Source: Brevundimonas sp. LM2 (lineage in GTDB: Bacteria > Pseudomonadota > Alphaproteobacteria > Caulobacterales > Caulobacteraceae). From it: DNA of 64,000 nucleotides. A program made the position numbers and the translations under genes. The stretch is taken from assembly GCF_002002865.1 (NCBI RefSeq), contig NZ_CP019508.1:3328501-3392500 (forward strand), in the 5' to 3' direction. Below the pieces are notes generated by a model. That model made no database searches, was not told where the DNA came from, and saw nothing but the letters and a program-made list of their open reading frames with translations. This document shows positions 1-8,074 of the stretch, in pieces (position 1 is the stretch's first letter; every line of letters starts with the position of its first letter).

Positions 1-725
1 CGGCAGCCAGCGGGCGTTGGCTATGGAGCGCGGGAGCTTTGGCAACCGCAGCCGCAGTCTGCGCCGTCATCTTCGGCCCCGCACTGACGTCGCGCCCCGT
101 AACCTATGTCACTGCGCCGGGGGAGCAACGGACCCTGGACCTGCCCGACGGCTCGACCATCGTCATGAACGGCGGCTCGACCCTGTCGGTGCGAATCTCG
201 CGCGAGGCACGCCGTGTCGAGATGGCGGACGCCGAGGCCGCCTTTGACGTCGCCCACGACGCTGACAGACCGTTCCAGGTCACCGTCGGCGAAAGCCGGG
301 TCGAGGTCCTCGGTACGTCCTTCGACGTCCGCCGCGACGCCGGCACCACTCGGGTGGCCGTCACGCGAGGCGTCGTCCGGGTCTCCGATCTCGACGACGC
401 CGCCCGGAACGTCCGGCTGACCGTCGGTCAGGCTGTCACTCGTGCCGACGCCACGGGCGAGCTGGAGGTGACGCGGGGATCGGCGGAGCCGGCAGGCTGG
501 CGAGGCGGCCAGCTCTTCTACAACGACCGCCCCTTGTCGGAGGTGGTCGCCGACCTGAACCGGGCCTATCCGACGCCGATCCGGGTGATTGGCGGCGCGG
601 CGGAAATGCGCTTCAGCGGCGTCATCGCCCTGGACAGCCAGGATGAAACGCTTCGCCGGCTGGAAGCCTTCCTGCCGATCGCCGCCGCCCGCCGCGAGGG
701 CGTCATCGAACTCCGTCCACGCTGA
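1..725 (+). CDS. FecR-family anti-sigma factor, 5' end outside window
   Basis: Reading frame 3 is open to the window edge, so the N-terminal cytoplasmic part is missing. What remains starts at a membrane segment (tryptophan-rich, then an Ala/Val-rich stretch) followed by the periplasmic FecR domain: a GEQRTLDLPDGSTIVMNGGS segment, then a DVAHDADRPFQV segment and a GTSFDVRR segment, all typical of the family. The C-terminus (GQLFYNDRPLSEVVADLNR and onward) is the STN-like receptor-interaction region. FecR proteins pass the occupied state of a TonB receptor to an ECF sigma factor. The partner receptor begins 10 bp downstream; the sigma gene is probably upstream, outside the window. Confidence 0.92.
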   Translation, partial: AASGRWLWSAGALATAAAVCAVIFGPALTSRPVTYVTAPGEQRTLDLPDGSTIVMNGGSTLSVRISREARRVEMADAEAAFDVAHDADRPFQVTVGESRVEVLGTSFDVRRDAGTTRVAVTRGVVRVSDLDDAARNVRLTVGQAVTRADATGELEVTRGSAEPAGWRGGQLFYNDRPLSEVVADLNRAYPTPIRVIGGAAEMRFSGVIALDSQDETLRRLEAFLPIAAARREGVIELRPR

Positions 726-735
726 CCCCGTCCGA

Positions 736-3147
736 ATGAGTCGGCAGATCCGAACCAGACTGATCTGTACCGCGCTCGCATGGCTGCTCGGAGCGGGCGG
801 CGTTCATGCCCAGGAGGCTCGGCGTCTTTCAATCCCCGCGCAGCCGATGACGACGGCGGTCCTGCAGTTGGGAGCCCAGGCGCGCGTGTCCATCGGCGCT
901 CGCGACGCCGACCGCTGCGGTCGGTCCCGTCCCGTGTCCGGAAGCTATAGCGTCGAGACGGCGCTGCGGATGATGCTGGCCGACAGCGGTTGCACGTTCC
1001 GGCGGATCGATCGCGGCGCCTATGTGATCCTGGTTCGCCCGCCGACGCCTTCTCCCCGGCTTCGGCGCGTCGGGCCTCCCCAACCTCGGCCCGTGGCCAT
1101 CAGCACGCTCGACGAAGTCGTCGTGACCGCGACCCGGCGCGAAATTGACCTCGCCGACGCCCCATACTCCCTGTCCGCCGTCGACGGTGTTTCTTTTGAC
1201 GCGGCTGCTCGCCGCGATACGTCTGCCTTGGCGACCCGGCTGGCGGGCCTGACGGTCACGAACCTCGGCCCCGGCCGCAACAAGCTGTTCGTGCGTGGCC
1301 TCGCGGACAGCCCGCTGACCGGCCAGACCCAGGCCATGGTCGGCCTCTATCTCGACGAGACCCGCCTGACCTACGACGCACCTGACCCCGACCTGCGCCT
1401 CGTGGATCTGGATCGGGTGGAGTTGCTGCGCGGACCGCAGTCCACCCTCTACGGCGCCGGAACCTTGGGCGGGGTCTTGAAGCTGATCAGCCAACGGCCC
1501 GTGCTCGACGACTACCAGGCCGAGGTCACCGCCGGCCTGACCTTCGCCGACGATGCTGCGCCCGGACAATCGGTGGACATGGTCGTCAACGTACCTCTGC
1601 TCCGCGACCGCCTGGCCATTCGAACGGTTCTGTACGAGGAGACCCTGGAAGGCGTCGTCGACGATGCCGGGTTGGGCCTGTCCAACACAGGCAGAACCCT
1701 GCGCCTTGGCCTTCGTCCCTCGATGCTCTGGCGCATCAACGACAACTGGGAAGCGCGGGTCGGCGGGGTGTTTCAGACCCTACATATCGACGACAGCCAA
1801 TACGGCTTCGAATCTCGGCCCGCTTATGAGCGAAGCCTGTCCCTGCGCGAGCCCAGCAACAACGACTTCAATGGCGTGTCCCTGATGACGGAGGGCGAGT
1901 TTGATTGGGGGGTGATCAAGCTCAGCAGCGCCTACCAGGGTCACAATCTGGACCGCCGCTACGACGCGACCACCGCCTTCGTCCGGTTTGGCGGGACCGG
2001 GGCACCCTTGGCCTATGATGAGACCGACATCATCCGCGCCTTCGCCATGGAAGCGTCCCTGACGTCCCCTGCGGGGCGACCGGTCAACTGGCTCGTCGGT
2101 CTCTACGTCTCCCACTACAGCCACGACCGCACCGGACAGATCGTCGAACCGGATGACGCTCTCGTTCTCTACGACACCCTGAAACAGGACGAGACAAACG
2201 AGGCGGCTCTGTTCGGCGAGATCGCTTGGACGCCTCGCGAGCGTATCAAGGTCACCCTCGGCGGCCGCTACTTCAATGCGGCCACGGATTCATCGACGAC
2301 GGCCCGTCGTCGCGGCCTGCTGTCGGATTCCTATGAAGGCAGACTGGATGACGACGACTTCTCGACCAAGGCGGTGCTGGAATACGCGTTCCGTGACGAC
2401 GTCCTGGTCTACGCCCAGACCAGCCAAGGCTATCGCATGGGCGGCTTCAACGGCGGCGCTGTGCTAAACGGGGTCTACGGGGAACCGGGGACTGGGTCGC
2501 AGCCCTATCGCGCCTTCCAGCCCGACGCCCTGTTCAGCCACGAGATCGGCTTGCGTTGGCGGACTCTGGATCAACGGCTCGCATTGCGGATCGCCGCCTT
2601 TCTGGTCGATTGGCGCTCCATCCAGTCTGACCGTGTCTCGCGTGACGGCCTGCCCTTCACCGCCAATATCGGCTCGGCCGACAATACCGGTCTCGAGATC
2701 GAAGGCGTCTGGCGCGACGACGACTGGCGGATCGACTTCAACCTGATGGCTAACGATCCGCGCCTGAACGCGGAGGACGACGGTTACCCCTTGGCGACAG
2801 ACAGCGATCTTCCCGGCGTACCCAGGATCCTGGGCGCGATCAGCGCCCGTCGCGAAGGCGGCTTGTTCGGCCTTCCCGGCTGGATCGGCGGCACGATCGG
2901 CTATGTCGGCCCGTCCCGGCAGAGATTTACGCCGACGACGGTCACCGACATGGGCGATTACGTCACGTCTGAGTTGGCCGCAAGCTTGGCGTTCGACAAG
3001 TGGTTCGCCACCCTCCGGCTGGACAACCTGTTCGGGGGAGCCGGCGACACCTTCGGCTACGGCAACCCGTTTCTGGTTGAGCGGGAGAGTGTGATAACGC
3101 CGCAGAGGCCCCGCAACCTCTCGCTTTCGCTTTCAAGACGCTTCTAA
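736..3147 (+). CDS. TonB-dependent receptor with STN signalling domain
   Basis: About 803 aa. The ATG at 736 directly after the fecR stop is chosen because it gives a clean signal peptide ending HAQ; the frame is open further upstream but that overlaps fecR. Residues about 27-90 form the STN (secretin/TonB short N-terminal) domain that contacts FecR. The plug starts near the EVVVTATRREIDLADAPYS segment, with the usual LFVRGL and GPQSTLYGAGTLGGVLKLIS motifs. The rest is a 22-strand-type barrel ending in a terminal phenylalanine (SLSRRF). It acts as an outer-membrane importer and a signal input to the adjacent FecR. The substrate cannot be told from sequence. Confidence 0.93.
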   Translation: MSRQIRTRLICTALAWLLGAGGVHAQEARRLSIPAQPMTTAVLQLGAQARVSIGARDADRCGRSRPVSGSYSVETALRMMLADSGCTFRRIDRGAYVILVRPPTPSPRLRRVGPPQPRPVAISTLDEVVVTATRREIDLADAPYSLSAVDGVSFDAAARRDTSALATRLAGLTVTNLGPGRNKLFVRGLADSPLTGQTQAMVGLYLDETRLTYDAPDPDLRLVDLDRVELLRGPQSTLYGAGTLGGVLKLISQRPVLDDYQAEVTAGLTFADDAAPGQSVDMVVNVPLLRDRLAIRTVLYEETLEGVVDDAGLGLSNTGRTLRLGLRPSMLWRINDNWEARVGGVFQTLHIDDSQYGFESRPAYERSLSLREPSNNDFNGVSLMTEGEFDWGVIKLSSAYQGHNLDRRYDATTAFVRFGGTGAPLAYDETDIIRAFAMEASLTSPAGRPVNWLVGLYVSHYSHDRTGQIVEPDDALVLYDTLKQDETNEAALFGEIAWTPRERIKVTLGGRYFNAATDSSTTARRRGLLSDSYEGRLDDDDFSTKAVLEYAFRDDVLVYAQTSQGYRMGGFNGGAVLNGVYGEPGTGSQPYRAFQPDALFSHEIGLRWRTLDQRLALRIAAFLVDWRSIQSDRVSRDGLPFTANIGSADNTGLEIEGVWRDDDWRIDFNLMANDPRLNAEDDGYPLATDSDLPGVPRILGAISARREGGLFGLPGWIGGTIGYVGPSRQRFTPTTVTDMGDYVTSELAASLAFDKWFATLRLDNLFGGAGDTFGYGNPFLVERESVITPQRPRNLSLSLSRRF

Positions 3148-3363
3148 GAACCGCTGAGGGCCAGAAGCGGCATTCGCTGAACGCCGGGAATACGATATTT
3201 AGACAAGCAGCCAAGACCAGCTCTTCGGTCTTCCGGTCAAAAGCCGGTCGAGATCTTGAGCCGCTCTTGCTTAAACGGACCGACCTCCGGTCTGGGGCCA
3301 CAGCGATGGTAGACAGGAGGAGCGATGCGCATGAATGTTTCTCGTCTACAATCCGGAGGTCCT

Positions 3364-3774
3364 ATGCGGCGGCTCATCCTCACGACAGCATTTGCCTCTT
3401 TCCTGATTGTAGGCACCGCTGGGGCGGAAACTCCTCAGGACGCTTGGTCGCCTGGCGGGAGCAGCGTGCTGGAGCCGGAGCTGTTTCCCGATGCGTTTCG
3501 GGGCCGTTGGGCACCGGACCGAGCAAGCTGTACAGAAAGCGATGGAGTTAATCTCGTTCAAGTCTACGCTAGTGGAGTGGACTATTATGAAAGCGGAGGC
3601 CGCCTCATGCGGGTGACACAATCGGGTCAACCGAGATCGATCAGGGTCCAACTCGCTTACGAAGGCGAGGGTCAGTTCTGGGACAGTAACGAAATCTGGA
3701 CCTTGTCTGCCGATGACAACCGTTTGGGGATTGATGTCGACGGACGAAAGCAGCTGCTCGAGCGGTGCAACTGA
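3364..3774 (+). CDS. small secreted protein, unknown function
   Basis: About 136 aa with a signal peptide (MRRLILTTAFASFLIVGTAGA, cleaved before ETPQ). The ATG at 3364 follows GGAGGT at 3355-3360. An in-frame ATG at 3325 also has a strong AGGAGG (3315-3320) and would add 13 residues before the signal peptide, so two starts are possible. The mature part begins with a FRGRWAPDRASCTES segment and has a second Cys at the very C-terminus, so one disulfide is likely. Segments of this kind occur in short exported proteins of Caulobacterales. I do not recognise a function. The gene stands alone, 216 bp after the TonB receptor. Confidence 0.72.
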   Translation: MRRLILTTAFASFLIVGTAGAETPQDAWSPGGSSVLEPELFPDAFRGRWAPDRASCTESDGVNLVQVYASGVDYYESGGRLMRVTQSGQPRSIRVQLAYEGEGQFWDSNEIWTLSADDNRLGIDVDGRKQLLERCN

Positions 3775-3970
3775 AGACTTTACCGGCTCGCGTCATGCGC
3801 TTTCAGTTTCGGTCTCTGACGCCAAGGGTCATGTCGGTCACGTCCAGTTCTGATCCTTACCCGCTGCTCACAGGCACCCGCTTAGGACTGCTCACCCCAG
3901 GGTCAATCACCGCATTCATCTAACCTTAGGATAAGACCGGTCTGCTGTCGTCCTGGCCGGGGGGTGTCAC

Positions 3971-4666
3971 ATGGATTGGCGACTGCTGATTTTGTTGACG
4001 GCGATCCCCCTCACGGGATGCGACACCGCGCCGGACTACAGGTTCAAGATGACACCCGAGGTGGAGACCCCGGTCGGCCTTGAGCGCTTCAGCACCGTAC
4101 GCCAAGTCGTTCAAACCAATGCGCTCATGATTGGCTCCCGCGAGGCACCGGCCTTCTCGCGCGATGTTGAAGGGGAGGCGCTTGCGCTGGCGCTTCCGGA
4201 GAGCGCAGACGTCTATGCCCTGTTAGGACCCCCCGGTGACTTCCCCGAGGACGTGGCTCTCCTGACCGACCCCACCCTGCATGGTCTCGATCGCATTCGG
4301 GCGCGCATCGAACAGGTCGGCATCTATGACCTCCCGCGCCAGGTCGATCGCGGCGACGATCGAATAAGATCGGGATGGCCGCGCCTGGCGCGCTTCACTC
4401 GACCCAACGATCCGACGTCCATCGTCGAACTCGATCCCGATGCCCTCCCCGGCGGTGCCCGGTTAAAACCCATCACGATCGAGATCACCGAAGAGCCCGT
4501 CTCGAATGACATCCCGCGTCGGCTCCCATGGCTGGCGGACCGCCGGACAAACTTTTCGAGTGTGCGCTATCCGACGACCGACGCGCTGGCCGTCACCGCC
4601 AACCGGGGCATGTTCACGACGGCCTCCCAAGAGGCGCTGGCCCGATCCAGATCGGGAGCGCCATAG
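3971..4666 (+). CDS. predicted lipoprotein, unknown function
   Basis: 231 aa. A short hydrophobic signal (WRLLILLTAIP) runs into the lipobox LTGC with Cys at residue 17, so it is probably lipid-anchored. The rest is acidic and proline-rich, with no transmembrane segment or enzyme motif that I recognise. Its stop codon TAG shares a G with the GTG start of the next lipoprotein, so the two are translationally coupled and presumably work together. A serine protease or toxin role is not supported by any visible motif. Confidence 0.7.
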   Translation: MDWRLLILLTAIPLTGCDTAPDYRFKMTPEVETPVGLERFSTVRQVVQTNALMIGSREAPAFSRDVEGEALALALPESADVYALLGPPGDFPEDVALLTDPTLHGLDRIRARIEQVGIYDLPRQVDRGDDRIRSGWPRLARFTRPNDPTSIVELDPDALPGGARLKPITIEITEEPVSNDIPRRLPWLADRRTNFSSVRYPTTDALAVTANRGMFTTASQEALARSRSGAP

Positions 4667-5337
4667 TGTATCGACCGAAAGCGAAAGGCATCTGGGCCGC
4701 GATCCTTTCGGCGGCCTTGGGGCTGGCCGGCTGCGGACAGGTCCGTGACGGACACGAATTGCGTCTGAAGCACCTCGTCACCATCGCGACCCCGACGGGC
4801 GACCAGACCTTCAGCAGCGTCGTGAGCCTTCGCTCCAACCAGGCTTACGGTTACAGTTATGGGGGTGCCGGCTGGGGTGCCATAAGCTGCCGGCTGACAG
4901 GGGACGCCGTCCGGGTCGTCACGCAGGATCGCGAGTTCTATTTCCTGCTGTCCCGTCCGGGAACGACGACACCCGCCTGGTATCAGATCGGTCTCATCAA
5001 ATCGCATTTTGGCTTGCCGAACTACACCAAGGACGCGGCCTGGGTCGGTCAATGGCGCGATCTCGCGCAGAGCGGGCGGTTCGTCGATCTGAAACCCGAG
5101 GACTACCCCGCTATCGCGGTCATGCCACGCGATGGCTGGATTGATGAGGCTCGAACCGTTTCCCTGGAGGCTGCAGCCGACGAGGGTCTTCGAATAGTCC
5201 AGTATCGCCTTCAGATCACGACTGACCCTGTCGGAACACAGCCTTCCTTCGTTGTGCGGTATCGACCGAGAGAAGGGAACCGCCCCTGGGGCAAAATAGG
5301 AAAAGACTACTTCTCAGTCCTCAACGGCACCGCTTGA
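4666..5337 (+). CDS. predicted lipoprotein, coupled to upstream lipoprotein
   Basis: 223 aa from the GTG at 4666; the frame is open further upstream but only this start gives a signal peptide (AAILSAALGLAGC, Cys at about residue 24). The GTG overlaps the previous stop by one base (TAGTG), with GGGAG at 4654-4658 as ribosome binding site. The mature protein has Tyr/Gly-rich and beta-strand-like segments (AYGYSYGGAGWGAISCRLTG), consistent with a soluble beta-rich periplasmic domain. No known family is recognised. The convergent hydrolase gene lies 254 bp further on. Confidence 0.72.
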   Translation: MYRPKAKGIWAAILSAALGLAGCGQVRDGHELRLKHLVTIATPTGDQTFSSVVSLRSNQAYGYSYGGAGWGAISCRLTGDAVRVVTQDREFYFLLSRPGTTTPAWYQIGLIKSHFGLPNYTKDAAWVGQWRDLAQSGRFVDLKPEDYPAIAVMPRDGWIDEARTVSLEAAADEGLRIVQYRLQITTDPVGTQPSFVVRYRPREGNRPWGKIGKDYFSVLNGTA

Positions 5338-5591
5338 CGCGAGCCCTTCTACCAATATGGCGTGTACTTTTTAATGGGCGGGTTACCGACGAAGAGCCGA
5401 ATAGCCGGTTGAGCTTCAATGGGTGCGGATCATATAGAAGCGCGGAACTCAGGCACAGAAAGCGGACAACGCCTAGGTCTGGCAGTCGAGTTCGGATCAG
5501 ATCGAGCGGCTCGACCTGGTGCCGGGCCCCCGCACTCGACCCTCGCATATCCTACCGACACTACTCCTAAAGTTGCAGGCCATGGCTCGGA
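5338..5591. other. 254-bp gap between convergent genes
   Basis: It lies between the second lipoprotein and the convergent alpha/beta hydrolase. No convincing gene, RNA or strong hairpin with a T-tract was seen. Confidence 0.5.
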
Positions 5592-6656
5592 TCATTTGCT
5601 CATGCCGAGGCTATTGGGCAATTCCGTCAAGACACCGATCTGGACTAGCCAAGTCTCCACTAGCCCAGGCCAGACCGTGTCGGGCGAGTGGTCGCGTCTC
5701 AATGCAAAGGCGTGGCCGCCACGGGCGAACAAGTGAACTTCGCTGGAGACATTCGCTTCATTCAGGGCGCGCGCGTAGAGCGTACTGTTACAGATGGGGT
5801 CCACCGGGTCGTCCCACGCTTGGATAAGGAAAGTGGGCGGCGTCCGCTCGGTCACCTGGATGCCAGGATCCAGTGCCCCCCCCCTGCAGAGATGCCCGGG
5901 AAAGAAAGCGATAGCGAAATCAGGGCGGCTGCTGACGTCGTCCGTCCCGTCGATCGGGTCGTAGCTGGGGTCGAAGATATTGCTGGTCTGGGCAACGAGA
6001 TAGCCGCCGGCCGAAAAGCCTATGACGCCGATCTTGTCCGGAGCTATGCCCAGCTCGGCCGCGCGCGCCCTGACGAGCCGGATCGTCCGCTGTGCGTCCT
6101 GAAGCGCCCGGGGCGGCTTGGGGTCGATAACGCAGCGACAGTCGGGGTTCCAGTAGTGATTGCTGCCGGGCACCCGATATTTCGACAGGATGCATGTCAT
6201 GCCCCTCGCGGTGATCCAGTCGCAGATTTCGGTCCCTTCCAGCGTGATCACCACGGCGCGGAAGCCGCCCCCCGGGAAAACGACGACAGCGGCGCCGGTG
6301 TTGCGTCCTTTGGGGGGATACACGGTCATGGTCGGACGGCTGACGTTCAGCACGGCTTCGGATCGGTCGCCCCTTAGCGCCTCCGGCGTCTCGGCGACAC
6401 TCACGGTCTCCAGCGCCGTTGGGGCTCCTCCCATATCCGGGGCTTCTCCCGGCCAGATCGGCTCCTGAACCAGACCGTCGGGTGCCGTCCAGATCCGCTC
6501 CGTATCCCCGATAGGCCAGGCGTCGAGTGGAGTGGGCATATCAGTCTTCGCTGCCAGAGTCTGTTGAACCGACGCACGGTGCGTCGTCGCCAGAGCGAGC
6601 CCGCCTGCGCCCACAATCATGATCGTAATCACACCGACACTATTCACGAAGCTCAT
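5592..6656 (-). CDS. exported alpha/beta hydrolase (carbohydrate-esterase-like)
   Basis: 354 aa with an N-terminal hydrophobic signal (about residues 6-24). The fold signatures are a FPGGGF oxyanion-loop motif (about 127-132), the nucleophile elbow GFSAGG with Ser215, an acidic WDDPVDP segment (282-286) and GGHAF with His315. This order and the GGGF/GFSAGG pair resemble the acetyl-xylan esterase/BD-FAE group of serine esterases, but the substrate is not proven. It is transcribed away from an AmpR-like LysR gene; the two starts are 148 bp apart, the arrangement in which LysR proteins usually control the divergent gene. A beta-lactamase function is not supported, since no SxxK motif is present. 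Confidence 0.85.
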   Translation of the reverse strand: MSFVNSVGVITIMIVGAGGLALATTHRASVQQTLAAKTDMPTPLDAWPIGDTERIWTAPDGLVQEPIWPGEAPDMGGAPTALETVSVAETPEALRGDRSEAVLNVSRPTMTVYPPKGRNTGAAVVVFPGGGFRAVVITLEGTEICDWITARGMTCILSKYRVPGSNHYWNPDCRCVIDPKPPRALQDAQRTIRLVRARAAELGIAPDKIGVIGFSAGGYLVAQTSNIFDPSYDPIDGTDDVSSRPDFAIAFFPGHLCRGGALDPGIQVTERTPPTFLIQAWDDPVDPICNSTLYARALNEANVSSEVHLFARGGHAFALRRDHSPDTVWPGLVETWLVQIGVLTELPNSLGMSK

Positions 6657-6804
6657 GGCTCACTACCTAGGCTTTGAGTGGATTCGGGTGTCGCGCGACG
6701 AGGAGTGCAGATTTTAGGACGCGACGTCGCGACTGAACGCCTTGATGGGCTGGCGGACAATCGATGTTATTAGTGGCGACCCATTCGTAAACCTCATATC
6801 GCAA
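6657..6804. promoter_or_regulatory. divergent promoter region, hydrolase / LysR regulator
   Basis: 148 bp between two divergent start codons. By analogy with other LysR systems it should carry both promoters and a T-N11-A type site. I could not single out one convincing operator by eye. Confidence 0.45.
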
Positions 6805-7677
6805 ATGCCCCGATCGTCTCTTCCACTCAATGCATTGCGAGCGTTTGAAGCCGCCGCTCGCCATGGAAGCTTCACCAAAGCGGCGATCGAGCTTTGCGTG
6901 ACCCAGACGGCGATCAGCCACCACGTCAGGTCGCTGGAAGCGCGTCTTGGCGCGGCCATGTTCAAGCGCGTGCCCCGCGGCGTCACGCTGACCGCCGAGG
7001 GCGAGGCTCTTCTGCCTCCGCTGAGAGAGTCCTTTGACCGGATCGACGCGCTCCTGGATCGCTTCGACGGCGGAGCCTTGCACGAGGTCCTAACTTTGGG
7101 CGTTGTGGGCACTTTCGCGGTCGGCTGGTTGTTGCCGCGACTGCAAGAGTTCCGCGAGCGCTGCCCCCACATCGACCTGCGCCTGTCCACGAACAACAAC
7201 CATGTTGACCTCGCAGCCGAGGGTCTGGACTATGCGATCCGGTTCGGCGATGGGGCCTGGCACGGCACCCTCGCCGAGGCCCTATTCGACACGCCGCTTG
7301 CGGCCCTCTGCTCGCCGCGGGTCGCTGCCGCGCTCCGGGCACCCGAAGACATCCTGCAACAGCCGCTCCTCCGATCGTACAGATCGGACGAATGGGACGC
7401 TTGGTTCAACGCAGCGGGTTTGGGCCACCGGCCGTCGCCGATCCGCGGCATGACCTTCGACTCGTCGCTCGCCATGATGGACGCCGCCCTGCAGGACGCA
7501 GGAGTCGCTCTGGCTCCGCCATTGATGTTTGAGAGGCATCTCTCGACCGGTGCGATCGTCCAGCCTTTCGACATCCAGGTCCCAAGGGGCGGCTATTGGC
7601 TTACCCGCCTGCAGTCTAAGCCGGAGACCGCCGCAATGGCGGAGTTCAGGTCATGGCTGACAAGTTCGCGTCCGTAG
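6805..7677 (+). CDS. LysR-family regulator, AmpR/GcvA-like
   Basis: 290 aa from the ATG at 6805; the frame is open upstream, but this start matches the family N-terminus. The winged HTH is residues about 6-65 (LPLNALRAFEAAARHGSFTK, then TQTAISHHVRSLEARLG). The effector domain carries segments I recall as diagnostic for AmpR: VGTFAVGWLLPRLQEF, HIDLRLSTNNNHVDLAAEGL, DYAIRFGDGAWHG, LRSYRSDEW, and VQPF near the end. AmpR controls beta-lactamase genes in response to muropeptides. Here the divergent neighbour is an esterase-like hydrolase, and the nearest AmpC-like gene is 13 kb away, so the regulon is uncertain. Length equals that of AmpR (about 291 aa). Confidence 0.9.
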   Translation: MPRSSLPLNALRAFEAAARHGSFTKAAIELCVTQTAISHHVRSLEARLGAAMFKRVPRGVTLTAEGEALLPPLRESFDRIDALLDRFDGGALHEVLTLGVVGTFAVGWLLPRLQEFRERCPHIDLRLSTNNNHVDLAAEGLDYAIRFGDGAWHGTLAEALFDTPLAALCSPRVAAALRAPEDILQQPLLRSYRSDEWDAWFNAAGLGHRPSPIRGMTFDSSLAMMDAALQDAGVALAPPLMFERHLSTGAIVQPFDIQVPRGGYWLTRLQSKPETAAMAEFRSWLTSSRP

Positions 7678-8074
7678 GAGGTGCCGCCGTCAGTTATGAA
7701 ACGCGATCGGTATGACGATTGCCGACCATGGTGGCGAACGTCACTCGTGAGCCTGTCGGCGAGAAGAGACGTGCGGAGGGCATCGGTTCCGCGCTCAAGG
7801 GAGGAACTTGCCTGCGAATGCGACTTCCGCTCTTGATGCCTTACCTCCGATCACGGATGGCGGCGGGCCTTCGGGCCTGAGGCCGACGGGGTCGCAATGC
7901 ACGGGTATCGTCGGGATCCACCACACCGATAGACACCTCCACGGCGCCGTTTGGCTGCGTCATCGGCCAGAATTCACGAGACTGCCGAAATCCCGCAGAG
8001 GGACGGTCACAAACAGCGAATATGTCAGTCGCTGACGCGAAGGTCCGATCGACCTTCGAACCTCGGGGGCATTC
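7678..8074. other. 397-bp gap upstream of TonB receptor
   Basis: No supported gene. It should contain the promoter of the receptor-phosphatase operon. I see no clear inverted repeat or terminator. Confidence 0.4.
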
